Origin: Clostridia bacterium
GTDB lineage: Bacteria > Bacillota > Clostridia > Christensenellales > UBA1242
Length of the DNA: 24,825 nt
Direction: 5' to 3'
Assembly (NCBI GenBank): GCA_028702545.1
Contig: JAQVOQ010000005.1
Coordinates: 1-24,825 of the forward strand
Shown here: positions 8,174-15,668 of the stretch, piece after piece
How positions within the stretch are numbered: the first letter of the stretch is position 1
Layout: each line of letters opens with the position of its first letter
The notes under the pieces: generated by a model
Told to the model about the DNA's origin: nothing
Databases searched by the model: none
The model's input: the letters and a program-made list of their open reading frames with translations, nothing else
Program-made: the position numbers and the translations under genes

Positions 8174-8212
8174 CTTTTTTCACCTTTTTAAAAGTTTGTT
8201 TATATTAATTTA

Positions 8213-8241
8213 ATTATATCATTAGTATTTTAATAAGTCAA
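8213..8241 (-). promoter_or_regulatory. Sigma-70-type promoter of zincin copy 2
   Basis: TTGACT, 17-nt spacer, TATAAT on the minus strand. It is identical to the copy 1 promoter except for one spacer base. Confidence 0.85.
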
Positions 8242-8273
8242 TATTGAAAAAAAATTAATAGTTATAAACAATA

Positions 8274-9209
8274 TTAAATGACAAAGGACGGGTGAAAAGT
8301 AAGTTCAAATATTTTATTTACTGTTAAATAAGTTATTTCTGATTTATAAATAAGAGAGTCTTGTTTTAACATATAAATTCTCTTCCTTATATTACCTAAG
8401 TGGTCAAGTTCATAAATTTCTGTTTCATCTATTCCTGGCATTCCAGTATAACTAAACTTAAATCTTTCTCCAAAATAAAACGGTTTAGTATTAAGTGCAA
8501 ACGAGTTTTTTGTTCCTACAAAATTTGCTCTATTACCTATAGTCATAGCTGCTGTAGGAAGTATGTGACTAGGATTAAAATATGGATAGTGCGTAAGTGG
8601 AGCTAAAGACGCCCTTACATCTTGTGTAGTTTGTTCACTATAATTAAGTTCTTGGTAGTGCCAAAAAAATTTACCGTTTTTATAATTAACTAATAATTCA
8701 GGTGTATCAGTTATTTTAAAATTACCAGTATAGCTAAAGCTATTATCATCGTGTTTAATTACTTTCAAATATGCAAGTGATGTAACCGTTACATTTCCCG
8801 TGTCAGAAGCAATCATACTAGTCTCAAATTTAATGTCTAAATACCTAGAATTAAAGTTTTCTAAAATGGTCTCATCAACAACTGATAAAGATTTTTCAAC
8901 ATTACCACTCAAAATTGTTGTCATTGCAAAATCGTTAAGCGTAAAAACTGAACCTATACCTAAAATTATCGATAAAACAACTACAGATGTAATAATTATT
9001 GTAATCAGTTTTTTCCCTGTTGTTTTTTTAGCTTTTTTAGCTTTTTTAGGTCTTGGTGCTTTAGCAACTTTTATTGTTTTAGGTTTTTTCACTTTTGGTG
9101 CTTTAGGTTTTTTCACTTTTGGTGCTTTAGGTTTTGTAACAGGCTTTGCAACAGACTTTGTAACAGGCTTTTTTACCACTGCACTATTAGTTTTTTTTCT
9201 TTGTTCCAT
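8274..9209 (-). CDS. Membrane protein with Lys/Pro/Ala-rich cytoplasmic tail
   Basis: 311 residues from the ATG at 9209. An in-frame TTG at 9221 exists, but it is part of the TTGGAG ribosome site that serves the ATG. Residues about 1-65 are low-complexity Lys/Pro/Ala/Val with repeats such as KAPKVKKP and KKAKKAKK, resembling the tails of histone H1-like proteins. One membrane segment follows (about 67-88, LITIIITSVVVLSIILGIG), then an outside domain of about 220 residues with many aromatic and beta-like stretches and no motif I know. The positive tail would be cytoplasmic and might bind nucleic acid or another polyanion (inference). A strong promoter precedes it; its stop marks the edge of the neighbouring duplication. 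Confidence 0.85.
   Translation of the reverse strand: MEQRKKTNSAVVKKPVTKSVAKPVTKPKAPKVKKPKAPKVKKPKTIKVAKAPRPKKAKKAKKTTGKKLITIIITSVVVLSIILGIGSVFTLNDFAMTTILSGNVEKSLSVVDETILENFNSRYLDIKFETSMIASDTGNVTVTSLAYLKVIKHDDNSFSYTGNFKITDTPELLVNYKNGKFFWHYQELNYSEQTTQDVRASLAPLTHYPYFNPSHILPTAAMTIGNRANFVGTKNSFALNTKPFYFGERFKFSYTGMPGIDETEIYELDHLGNIRKRIYMLKQDSLIYKSEITYLTVNKIFELTFHPSFVI
9081..9128 (-). repeat. Perfect 24-bp tandem repeat coding the Lys/Pro tail
   Basis: Two identical 24-bp units (9081-9104, 9105-9128) encode the repeated Lys-Ala-Pro-Lys-Val-Lys-Lys-Pro octapeptide. Shorter imperfect repeats flank them. Confidence 0.9.
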
Positions 9210-9255
9210 TTTTATCTCCAATTACTTAGTTAATGTATCTATTATATATATTGTA

Positions 9256-9284
9256 ATTATAAAGTATTTTTGCTTAATAGTCAA
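9256..9284 (-). promoter_or_regulatory. Promoter of the Lys/Pro-tail membrane protein
   Basis: On the minus strand, TTGACT (9284-9279), 17-nt spacer, perfect TATAAT (9261-9256), 46 nt before the ATG at 9209. Confidence 0.85.
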
Positions 9285-9324
9285 TATTCGTAAACTTCGT
9301 TTATTTTTAAAATTGCTTTTTTTG

Positions 9325-10368
9325 TTATGAATCTAAAAACATATCTTCATCTAATTTAAGTTGAGCATCAACTTCAACTATTCCTACTTTATATTGAGTA
9401 GCTAGTTCAAAAAGTTTTTTGTTATTTATGCCAACTATATTATAGTGTTTATTAATAAACTTGCTTGATTCTTTATGAAAAGTTGAATTGGTTATAAAAA
9501 GACCTCTTGTGCCAGCTTCCGAGCAAACTGCACCATAAAATTCTCTAACTTCTTTTAATGTGATAGTTCCTCTCTTACGCAACTTAGCTTGAATTAGAAT
9601 TTTTTCTTTATATCCTAGTTCATCGGTTATATTTATAACTCCATCTATGCCTCTGTCGTTTGGTCCACCTGTTAATTCACTACTATCAACAGAATTTTTA
9701 AGGGATAATAATTTTTCAAGTAATTTAACTGAATATGCCTCAAAAAATTCACCACCTTTTATTGATAGCATATTTATATAATATTTATAAATGTCTTTTT
9801 GTTCAGCTGCTTCTTTTAAACAATTTCCAATTTCATTGTTTGGATATTTTGAATCTGTAGCAAGCACATATTTGTTATACTCTTTTTTAATTACAGCTGA
9901 TTTAGTTAATTTAACTAAAACATCACCTGCAAAACTGCGTGTTTTATTTGACACTTCCTTTGCTTCACCCTTGTTAAAATGCTCAACACAATTAAAAAAT
10001 ATCTCTTTTTTATTTAAAGGGTTATTTTTAAGAATACTAATAATATATTGTTCTATATTGTCTTCTTTATAAATATCTGTTACTTTTTTTGCAAGCTTTA
10101 TTTTTTTGTCGTCATCAGAGAGCAAGTCACCTTCCGAAATCATTTGTGATAAAATTTGACCAATTTTAGCCTTAACTTTTGTCAAATTACTATTACTTGA
10201 ATTATCTTTTAACTCTTCAGCAGATAGTTCAAAATGAGAAGCACAATCAAAAATTAAGGCCTTTCTCTCCCATGCCTTGCCTTTTATACTGTCTAGCAAC
10301 CACTTTTTTATTTGGTTTGTAGTATGATTTTCAAATTTTGTTTTTATAACATTGTTCTCTTTTTGCAT
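9325..10368 (-). CDS. Mrr-type restriction endonuclease with two winged-helix-like repeats
   Basis: 347 residues; the ribosome site GGAGGGG is just before the ATG. The C-terminal domain has the Mrr catalytic pattern: GGEFFE (E210), then GPNDRGIDG with D242, and Q260-A-K262 after a strand, i.e. a PD-(D/E)xK nuclease with QxK. The stretch EVREFYGAV...GLFITNSTF is also typical. The N-terminal 170 residues hold two similar helix-rich units (about 18-90 and 104-165, each WLLDSI- or YIISIL-like then F(D/N)C..HF), probably tandem winged helices that read DNA. No methyltransferase or specificity gene is nearby, so a modification-dependent (type IV) enzyme is the more likely role, cutting foreign modified DNA. 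It lies 33 nt after the LysR gene and may share its transcript. Confidence 0.88.
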   Translation of the reverse strand: MQKENNVIKTKFENHTTNQIKKWLLDSIKGKAWERKALIFDCASHFELSAEELKDNSSNSNLTKVKAKIGQILSQMISEGDLLSDDDKKIKLAKKVTDIYKEDNIEQYIISILKNNPLNKKEIFFNCVEHFNKGEAKEVSNKTRSFAGDVLVKLTKSAVIKKEYNKYVLATDSKYPNNEIGNCLKEAAEQKDIYKYYINMLSIKGGEFFEAYSVKLLEKLLSLKNSVDSSELTGGPNDRGIDGVINITDELGYKEKILIQAKLRKRGTITLKEVREFYGAVCSEAGTRGLFITNSTFHKESSKFINKHYNIVGINNKKLFELATQYKVGIVEVDAQLKLDEDMFLDS

Positions 10369-10401
10369 ATCCCCTCCATAAATTAATTATTTTTTGTCTT
10401 C

Positions 10402-11262
10402 TTAAATAAGTTCAATAAAATTTTTAGCAGCAAATGATAGCGAAAAAAATTTATTGGTTACGAGTTGTATTTTTGATTTTGGTAATGCTTTTTTTAACTT
10501 AACTGAAATTAAATTATTTTGTTCATAAACAGGCGCAAATGCAACTCCTAAACCAATTTTGGCTAGCTCAACTGCAAGCTCTTGACTTACAACTTCCATT
10601 TTAGGCATTAATTTTATGTTATTTTTAAGGCAAATTTTATCTATAAACTGCCTACTGTTCGCTTCTTTTTTTTGTAATATAAGTGGCATTTGCGACACTT
10701 CTAAAAGCGTATAGTCTTTATTAAAATCAAAATAATCGGCGTTGTATAAAAAGGCATTTTCAACCTCTTTAATAGTAACTATTTCAAACCCTTTATTATC
10801 CGCATCGCCTTCGTTCATAATAACAAAATCTAAATTTCCTTTTTCAAGGTCAAGCAGTAAATTTTTTATTAATTCATTGGTTATATTAAAATTAATGTTT
10901 GGATATTTTTTGTGGAAAACTGCTAGCGGCTTTAACAATATATTTTTTGCAAGCGCTGTTGAGATACCTATTTTTACTATGCCTTCTTTTAACTCTTTAA
11001 AATTATTGAACTCTATTTTTGCATTATTAATTAAGTTTAGTGCGCCTTTTACATAGTTTAAAAAATTTTTACCTTCTTCTGTTAAAACAAGCCCCTTGTT
11101 AGAGCGTAAAAATAATATTCCACCTATTTGTTCTTCTAACTTTTTAATTGATTGACTAACTGCTGGTTGAGATATAAAAAGCTTTTCGCTAGCTTTTGTA
11201 ATATTGCCCTCTTCTGCAACGATATAAAAGACCTTACATAGTTCTAAATTAATATCTACCAT
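10402..11262 (-). CDS. LysR-family transcriptional regulator
   Basis: 286 residues, slightly short for the family. The N-terminal winged helix is clear: NITKASEKLFISQPAVSQSI (20-39) followed by the KKLEEQIGG linker and the L-T-EEG wing. The rest is a two-lobe effector-binding domain (about 90-280) ending at SFAAKNFIELI. The ribosome site AAGGTG lies 5 nt before the ATG. Upstream are several TATAAT-like hexamers and an inverted repeat ACTAT-N14-ATAGT (11286-11309) that could be an operator, since LysR proteins often regulate themselves. The effector is unknown. The usual divergent target gene is not clear here; the Mrr nuclease gene follows by 33 nt on the same strand. Confidence 0.93.
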   Translation of the reverse strand: MVDINLELCKVFYIVAEEGNITKASEKLFISQPAVSQSIKKLEEQIGGILFLRSNKGLVLTEEGKNFLNYVKGALNLINNAKIEFNNFKELKEGIVKIGISTALAKNILLKPLAVFHKKYPNINFNITNELIKNLLLDLEKGNLDFVIMNEGDADNKGFEIVTIKEVENAFLYNADYFDFNKDYTLLEVSQMPLILQKKEANSRQFIDKICLKNNIKLMPKMEVVSQELAVELAKIGLGVAFAPVYEQNNLISVKLKKALPKSKIQLVTNKFFSLSFAAKNFIELI

Positions 11263-11310
11263 AACTTCACCTTATATGCTATATAACTATTATGTATTTT
11301 ACTTATAGTA

Positions 11311-11616
11311 TTATATTACATTATAATAGATTATAAAGTAAAGCAAAAAAATTAAAAAAAGAACATTTAATGTGTTAAAAAGTAGACACATAGTATTAAG
11401 GATAACTGGTAAAATAGTAGCGTTTAAGTCGGCTAGTTTAATTGGAATGCTAAAAATGAAAGATGCTTTTATAGATATAATAATAATGAAAAGTGAAACA
11501 TATTTTATAGCTAAAACAAAAAAACATAGTAAATAAATTAGTAAGCATTTAAAAGATATCTTTAATAAATAAATTATTAAATACCTGAACTGCAAATTTG
11601 ATTTGCAGTTTTTCAC
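11311..11616 (-). CDS. Doubtful 101-residue hydrophobic ORF
   Basis: The frame would start at GTG 11616 with no ribosome site and ends 48 nt before the LysR gene. It is almost entirely Leu, Ile, Phe and Tyr, with two or three possible membrane segments. Against it: no initiation signals, the start lies beside a hairpin whose T-run points the other way, and an opposite-strand frame (11372-11536, GTG start, 54 residues, basic) is about as plausible. AT-rich non-coding DNA easily gives such hydrophobic frames. Read this 460-base gap (11263-11723) as LysR promoter region, uncertain small ORFs on both strands, the plus-strand hairpin at 11588, and the promoter at 11658. Confidence 0.22.
   Translation of the reverse strand: MKNCKSNLQFRYLIIYLLKISFKCLLIYLLCFFVLAIKYVSLFIIIISIKASFIFSIPIKLADLNATILPVILNTMCLLFNTLNVLFLIFLLYFIIYYNVI
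11588..11613 (+). terminator. Plus-strand intrinsic terminator without an assigned gene
   Basis: A perfect 10-bp stem AACTGCAAAT / ATTTGCAGTT with a 3-nt loop is followed by TTTTT on the plus strand only. It implies a short plus-strand transcript, RNA or small peptide, between the LysR gene and 11658. Confidence 0.5.
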
Positions 11617-11657
11617 ATAATATTTTTTATTTATTACTTAATTGAATATTAATATAT

Positions 11658-11687
11658 TTGACAGATAAATATAATAATTAGTATTAT
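11658..11687 (+). promoter_or_regulatory. Promoter of the coiled-coil protein gene
   Basis: Perfect TTGACA (11658-11663), 18-nt spacer, TATTAT (11682-11687), 36 nt before the ATG at 11724. Confidence 0.7.
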
Positions 11688-11723
11688 TATTAAAATACTA
11701 TTAACAATTTATGGAGGATTCTT

Positions 11724-12281
11724 ATGGGATTATTAGATAATTTGATGAATAAAATTGGCGAAAAACTAGAACAGGGTTTGGCTCATAATATGACTGGTGA
11801 AAGTAAAGAATTGTATGAAAAAGAAAAAGCTGAAAAAGCTATTATGCAGGCTGAGTTAGCCAAAAAAAAAGAAGTTGCTCAAGCGGAACTTGACACGCAT
11901 AAAGTCAAAATTGATAAAAATGAATTAAAAAATTTAGAAGTCTTATTGCAAAAAATAAATGTAATAGACACAAACAAACTTTGGTTAGCTGGATTTGATA
12001 ATTTTAAAGCTAACCAAAATGCAAAAGCGGCAAATCTTTTTTCTGGCAAAAAAAACATAAAGATTTTATCTTATGACGGTACTAAATATTATTTGTCAAA
12101 ATTTGATGGCGATAACTTTTTTGCTTACAAACAATTTATAAAAGCAGATGTAACAAAACTAGAGATAGAAGGTTTAATTAATAAAAAAATTAAACTTAAT
12201 TTTAAAGATGGCAAGAGTTATTCAGTAGATATTATTGAGAATAAAGAAAAAGCTAGTAATTTTAAAAATATGTTAAAATAA
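11724..12281 (+). CDS. Cytoplasmic coiled-coil protein with C-terminal PH-like domain
   Basis: 185 residues; GGAGG lies 6 nt before the ATG. The N-terminus MGLLDNLMNKIGEKLEQGL is an amphipathic helix seen on many small Bacillota proteins of unknown role. Residues about 26-58 are a charged coiled coil (KELYEKEKAEKAIMQAEL...). The last 75 residues (KNIKILSYDGTKYYLSKF...IKLNFKDGKSYSVDII) alternate beta strands and end in a helix, as in small bacterial PH-like domains; that is a pattern reading, not a search result. No signal peptide. It is transcribed alone between its own promoter and terminator. Function unknown; the architecture suggests a scaffold or membrane-surface protein. Confidence 0.8.
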   Translation: MGLLDNLMNKIGEKLEQGLAHNMTGESKELYEKEKAEKAIMQAELAKKKEVAQAELDTHKVKIDKNELKNLEVLLQKINVIDTNKLWLAGFDNFKANQNAKAANLFSGKKNIKILSYDGTKYYLSKFDGDNFFAYKQFIKADVTKLEIEGLINKKIKLNFKDGKSYSVDIIENKEKASNFKNMLK

Positions 12282-12346
12282 GTTAGTATCAAAATATTAA
12301 AATGCAATAAATTTTATTTTTAGCACACTAAAACAAGTTCATTATC

Positions 12347-12387
12347 AAAAAAAACTATTCCTAATATAATGTTAGGAATAGTTTTTT
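12347..12387. terminator. Strong bidirectional terminator
   Basis: A 16-bp uninterrupted stem AAAAAACTATTCCTAA (12349-12364) / TTAGGAATAGTTTTTT (12372-12387) with 7-nt loop lies between convergent genes ending at 12281 and 12433. Confidence 0.9.
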
Positions 12388-12432
12388 ACTTAATTTTATT
12401 TAACATTTATACATTTAAATAACTGTTTAAAT

Positions 12433-12684
12433 TTAATCTTCTATTTTTTTCAATACTTCTTTTAAAGAATCGCTATTTAAATTTTTTGCTGCGTTTTGTA
12501 ATCTTTGTAACAATGCATCTTCTGTTAATTTAATTCTTTCTTCCGTCTCTTCAACAGCTTCTATTTTTAATGGATTACCGCATACAAAACAATATTTTGC
12601 ATCATATAAGCCATTTTCTGAAACTACTCTTCCACAATTTGCACAAAAGATAAAATTATTCTGTTGTTTAATTCCAAAATTCAT
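12433..12684 (-). CDS. Small zinc-ribbon protein
   Basis: 83 residues with ribosome site AGGAG before the ATG. C14-A-N-C17-G and C32-F-V-C35-G form a CxxC...CxxC zinc ribbon, with the second knuckle reading YCFVCGNPL. The remaining 45 residues are a charged helical tail (EETEERIKLTEDALLQRLQ) that could mediate dimer or partner binding. It lies 66 nt downstream of the 884-residue phosphoesterase gene on the same strand and is probably co-transcribed. Zinc binding is well supported, the role unknown. Confidence 0.85.
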   Translation of the reverse strand: MNFGIKQQNNFIFCANCGRVVSENGLYDAKYCFVCGNPLKIEAVEETEERIKLTEDALLQRLQNAAKNLNSDSLKEVLKKIED

Positions 12685-12750
12685 AATGTTTCTCCTATAT
12701 TTAATCGTAGCATATTTTTTAATAAAAACGAAATAGCTTTAAGGGTGTTT

Positions 12751-15405
12751 TTAAATGTTTTTTTCGCTATCTTCTATATTAGTCGCTTCTACTTTAGCTT
12801 TTTCTGCTTTTAATACAATATCTTTAGTAGTTTTTTTAACAGGAGAAATTTTTTCTTCAAATTTTCCTACTAATTTTTTAACTTTTTCTTTTACTTTTTT
12901 GTATTCGAAAGTAGTAACTGTTTTGCCATAACTTCTTGTCGCTTCACTTTTAATAATTTGTGATAATACATCAGGCTCTAATAATGCTGTTTCATAATTT
13001 AAACTTTCACAATACAAATTAAAATCTTTTGTAGCAGTATCATAAATACCTCTAGCTATTGGATTTTCTTCCTCTTTTTGATTTGAAGTAGTAAATAATT
13101 TGTATAACTTATTAGTCGCAAAATCTTTTTCTCCAACTCCAGAGAATGTTCCACCAGCAATAAAGAAGGTATCTTGTTTAATGCGTTTATTATTTAAATC
13201 TCTTACAATACTTGCATCCATTGTCATAAATTCAGAGCCTCTTCTAGTGCTAGTATAATAAACATTTGCACCGGGTGCAATATCATTTTCATGCCTTAAA
13301 TGTCCTTCTACGGCAGATCTACTAGCCAAACTTTTTGATGCTCCACCAATAAGGCCAATATTACGAGTCCTATTTTTGTCATCTTTTATTTTTGTAGTCG
13401 TATAAGATGTTGTATTAGGGTTTGGATTAATAGTAATGCTTTTAGGATCAATTTCAAGCATTTGGCACAATATATGTTGAACCAAATTTTCATGAGGAGT
13501 ACGAAGCTCGATTTCCGCAAGTGGGAATTTAAAGTTTATAAAATTTCTATCCTCACTCAAACTTAAAAGTGCTTTATCTGCTCTTAATTTTTTTGCTAAT
13601 AAACTCTTTAAGAAATCTTTTTGCTTATTCTCTTCTTCTTTATAGATTCGTTTGCCTTTCTTATTTGATGTATAACCGTTTGGCAAGCTATCGTAATGGT
13701 CAAGAGTGTCATTTAATAGTTTTTGTTGTTCGCTCTCTTCTAATAAATCATAACCATCAGCAATAAATGGCAATACTTCTTCTATCGCTTTTTCCAAGTT
13801 TTTATATGCTTTCTCTACCGCTCTTTCTAGTACTTGTTTATTATAGCCTTCAACTTGTTTTCCTTGAATTTTTAATTGTTCTGATTCTAATTTTAATTTA
13901 TTATAAGGCCTAAAGCAAAGTTTTTCGTCCATTTGTATACGATTCATTGCCATTTTAGCTAGTGCTTCACTATGATATTTCATAATTTTTTCTTCTTGCA
14001 TACCAGAGTTATAAGCAATAATTTTGTTTTTAACTTTTTCTAATAATTTTGCTAAATTTAATATATAAGAAAAACTTTCTTCTGGAAATTTTTCGCCAAG
14101 CAAATTGCCGTTTTTGTTAGTTAAAGTAAAGGCTTTTTTATAAAAAACCATATCTCCATTTAATACAACCTTGCAAGAACCGTTTAGTTTAGATAAAATA
14201 TCAATTTTTTCTTGAATTTCTTTTTCATTGCTCTTTGAATCTTCATTACCTATCATAAAACCACTTAGTGGCGCAAAGAAAATTTTGTTAGAAATTTTGT
14301 TGCCATTTTTTGAAACTTCAAATTTATCCATTTCTTCTTTATATTTTTTAGGTAAAGTTTTTGCTAAGGCTTTTGTTGAGTGAACGTATTTTTTAGTAAT
14401 CTCTGCAGTAGTATTATATTTATGTTTTTCTAAATAGCGCATTGATTTATCAACATGGTCTATTAGACCTTTTGCAGTAGAATTAACAAGACTTCTAAAA
14501 TTAATAAAATCTAGTTTTTTCTCACCTTCTATGTTTGTCATTCTCAATATTTCAAGGTCTGCCATTCTTGGATAAGGGTAGTTTGCTCTATCAGCATATT
14601 CACCACCTGCAATAATAGCGCCAAAATTATAAAATGAAACTTCCATATATTCAGGGTTCACACGGTTATATGAATTAATTTGTTTTTTAGTAGATGCTGC
14701 CGTTGTTTTATGGTTATGTGAATTTACAGCAAAGTCTATGCCTTGTTCTAACCTTAAAGCAAGTGCACTTTCAGCTTGTGCACCTGGTTTTGTTGGATTA
14801 CTTTCACCATGAGTCATAAGTCCCGCCACTACTACTTTTTCGTCTTGTTTTGTATCATGGTTAAGTGAAAAATCAACCCTTGCAATATTTCTAACATATT
14901 TATGTTGTATGCCAAGCTCGCTTGCTAATAAATACGCAGGATTTAAACTAACATCTTTTTCTGAACGGTTTTCATGATTTCCTGCTTGAATAAATGCAAT
15001 TTTGTTAATAATGTCATAATCTTCATCTAAATCTTTAATAATGCGTGCAAGTAATTTTACTTGGTCTTGTGGATTAATTATTTCGCTGTGAGTGTCGCCA
15101 ACTGAGCTCTTAATTGAGTTATTAATTTGGTCACCACCAAAGCCGAATTTCATACCTGGAATGCGTGCTAAATTTTTTAGCATCTCTGCGAGCATCTTCA
15201 TGTCGCCTTCTGGAATATGTAAGTCAGACAAATTTACAAAATAGCCTGTTTCAGAATCAAAGTCTACTTGTTGATATAAGGTAGAGTCTGATGTAATATC
15301 CTTTACTCGTTGCAAGTTAACTGCTGCTTCTAAATATTCCCTTTGACCTTGTGCGTAAATTTCCTGCTGTTGTTTGTCATAGTCGTCTTGTCTGTAATTA
15401 GCCAT
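12751..15405 (-). CDS. Large metallophosphoesterase with tandem active and degenerate domains
   Basis: 884 residues, cytoplasmic (no signal peptide). The N-terminal domain (about 50-290) has the whole calcineurin-like metal and catalytic set: D61-L-H63, GGD90-92, G142-N-H-E145, H199 in THGES, and H230-x-H232 in SHNHK. This predicts a two-metal phosphoesterase; nucleic acid, cyclic nucleotide or phosphoprotein substrates are all possible. From about residue 374 the same order of elements returns without the ligands: APLSGFMIG for the DxH strand, VVLNGDM (417-419, Asp kept), YNSGMQE (465-471) for GNHE, GLIGGAS (684-690) for GLMTHGE, and TST (718-720) for HNH. A helical insert (about 500-640) separates the parts. 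I infer a domain duplication whose second copy lost catalysis. The tail (about 840-884) is Lys/Glu-rich. A perfect promoter and GGCGG ribosome site precede it; the zinc-ribbon gene follows. Confidence 0.87.
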   Translation of the reverse strand: MANYRQDDYDKQQQEIYAQGQREYLEAAVNLQRVKDITSDSTLYQQVDFDSETGYFVNLSDLHIPEGDMKMLAEMLKNLARIPGMKFGFGGDQINNSIKSSVGDTHSEIINPQDQVKLLARIIKDLDEDYDIINKIAFIQAGNHENRSEKDVSLNPAYLLASELGIQHKYVRNIARVDFSLNHDTKQDEKVVVAGLMTHGESNPTKPGAQAESALALRLEQGIDFAVNSHNHKTTAASTKKQINSYNRVNPEYMEVSFYNFGAIIAGGEYADRANYPYPRMADLEILRMTNIEGEKKLDFINFRSLVNSTAKGLIDHVDKSMRYLEKHKYNTTAEITKKYVHSTKALAKTLPKKYKEEMDKFEVSKNGNKISNKIFFAPLSGFMIGNEDSKSNEKEIQEKIDILSKLNGSCKVVLNGDMVFYKKAFTLTNKNGNLLGEKFPEESFSYILNLAKLLEKVKNKIIAYNSGMQEEKIMKYHSEALAKMAMNRIQMDEKLCFRPYNKLKLESEQLKIQGKQVEGYNKQVLERAVEKAYKNLEKAIEEVLPFIADGYDLLEESEQQKLLNDTLDHYDSLPNGYTSNKKGKRIYKEEENKQKDFLKSLLAKKLRADKALLSLSEDRNFINFKFPLAEIELRTPHENLVQHILCQMLEIDPKSITINPNPNTTSYTTTKIKDDKNRTRNIGLIGGASKSLASRSAVEGHLRHENDIAPGANVYYTSTRRGSEFMTMDASIVRDLNNKRIKQDTFFIAGGTFSGVGEKDFATNKLYKLFTTSNQKEEENPIARGIYDTATKDFNLYCESLNYETALLEPDVLSQIIKSEATRSYGKTVTTFEYKKVKEKVKKLVGKFEEKISPVKKTTKDIVLKAEKAKVEATNIEDSEKNI

Positions 15406-15445
15406 AAAGTTTTACCGCCTTATTGATTAATATTTGTTTAATTTA

Positions 15446-15474
15446 ATTATAAAGCATTGAAAAGCAAATGTCAA
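15446..15474 (-). promoter_or_regulatory. Consensus promoter of the phosphoesterase operon
   Basis: On the minus strand, perfect TTGACA (15474-15469), exactly 17 nt, then perfect TATAAT (15451-15446), 40 nt before the ATG at 15405. This is the best promoter in the window and suggests strong constitutive expression. Confidence 0.93.
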
Positions 15475-15668
15475 TGCCTCAAAAAAAAATTATTATTTTG
15501 ACATAATTCTACTTTTATTTACAAAACAAAATTAACTTAAAATAAAGTTTTTATTAATTTTATCTTTAAAAAATAATTAACTAAATCTTAACATAATAAA
15601 CAGATATTACATAGACTGTTTTAGACTCTAAATAATTGTCAAGAAAATTAAAAAGGAGAATTTTTAAT

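Larger units (their letters stand above)
6502..8279. repeat. Tandem segmental duplication, unit 2
   Basis: This unit is the counterpart of 4687-6382, with an intact tRNA-Thr, terminator, zincin gene and promoter. Its right edge falls exactly at the 3' end of the next gene (stop at 8274-8276). Between the units, 6383-6501 is AT-rich sequence in which I see nothing further. Confidence 0.9.

Noticed and set aside
9081..9128. A CRISPR-like array
   Set aside because: The two 24-bp units are adjacent with no spacers and are in frame within a coding region.
8800..9330. A 176-residue plus-strand frame
   Set aside because: It lies opposite the Lys/Pro tail and membrane segment of the minus-strand gene, which has promoter, ribosome site and coherent architecture. 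The open frame comes from the repeat composition.
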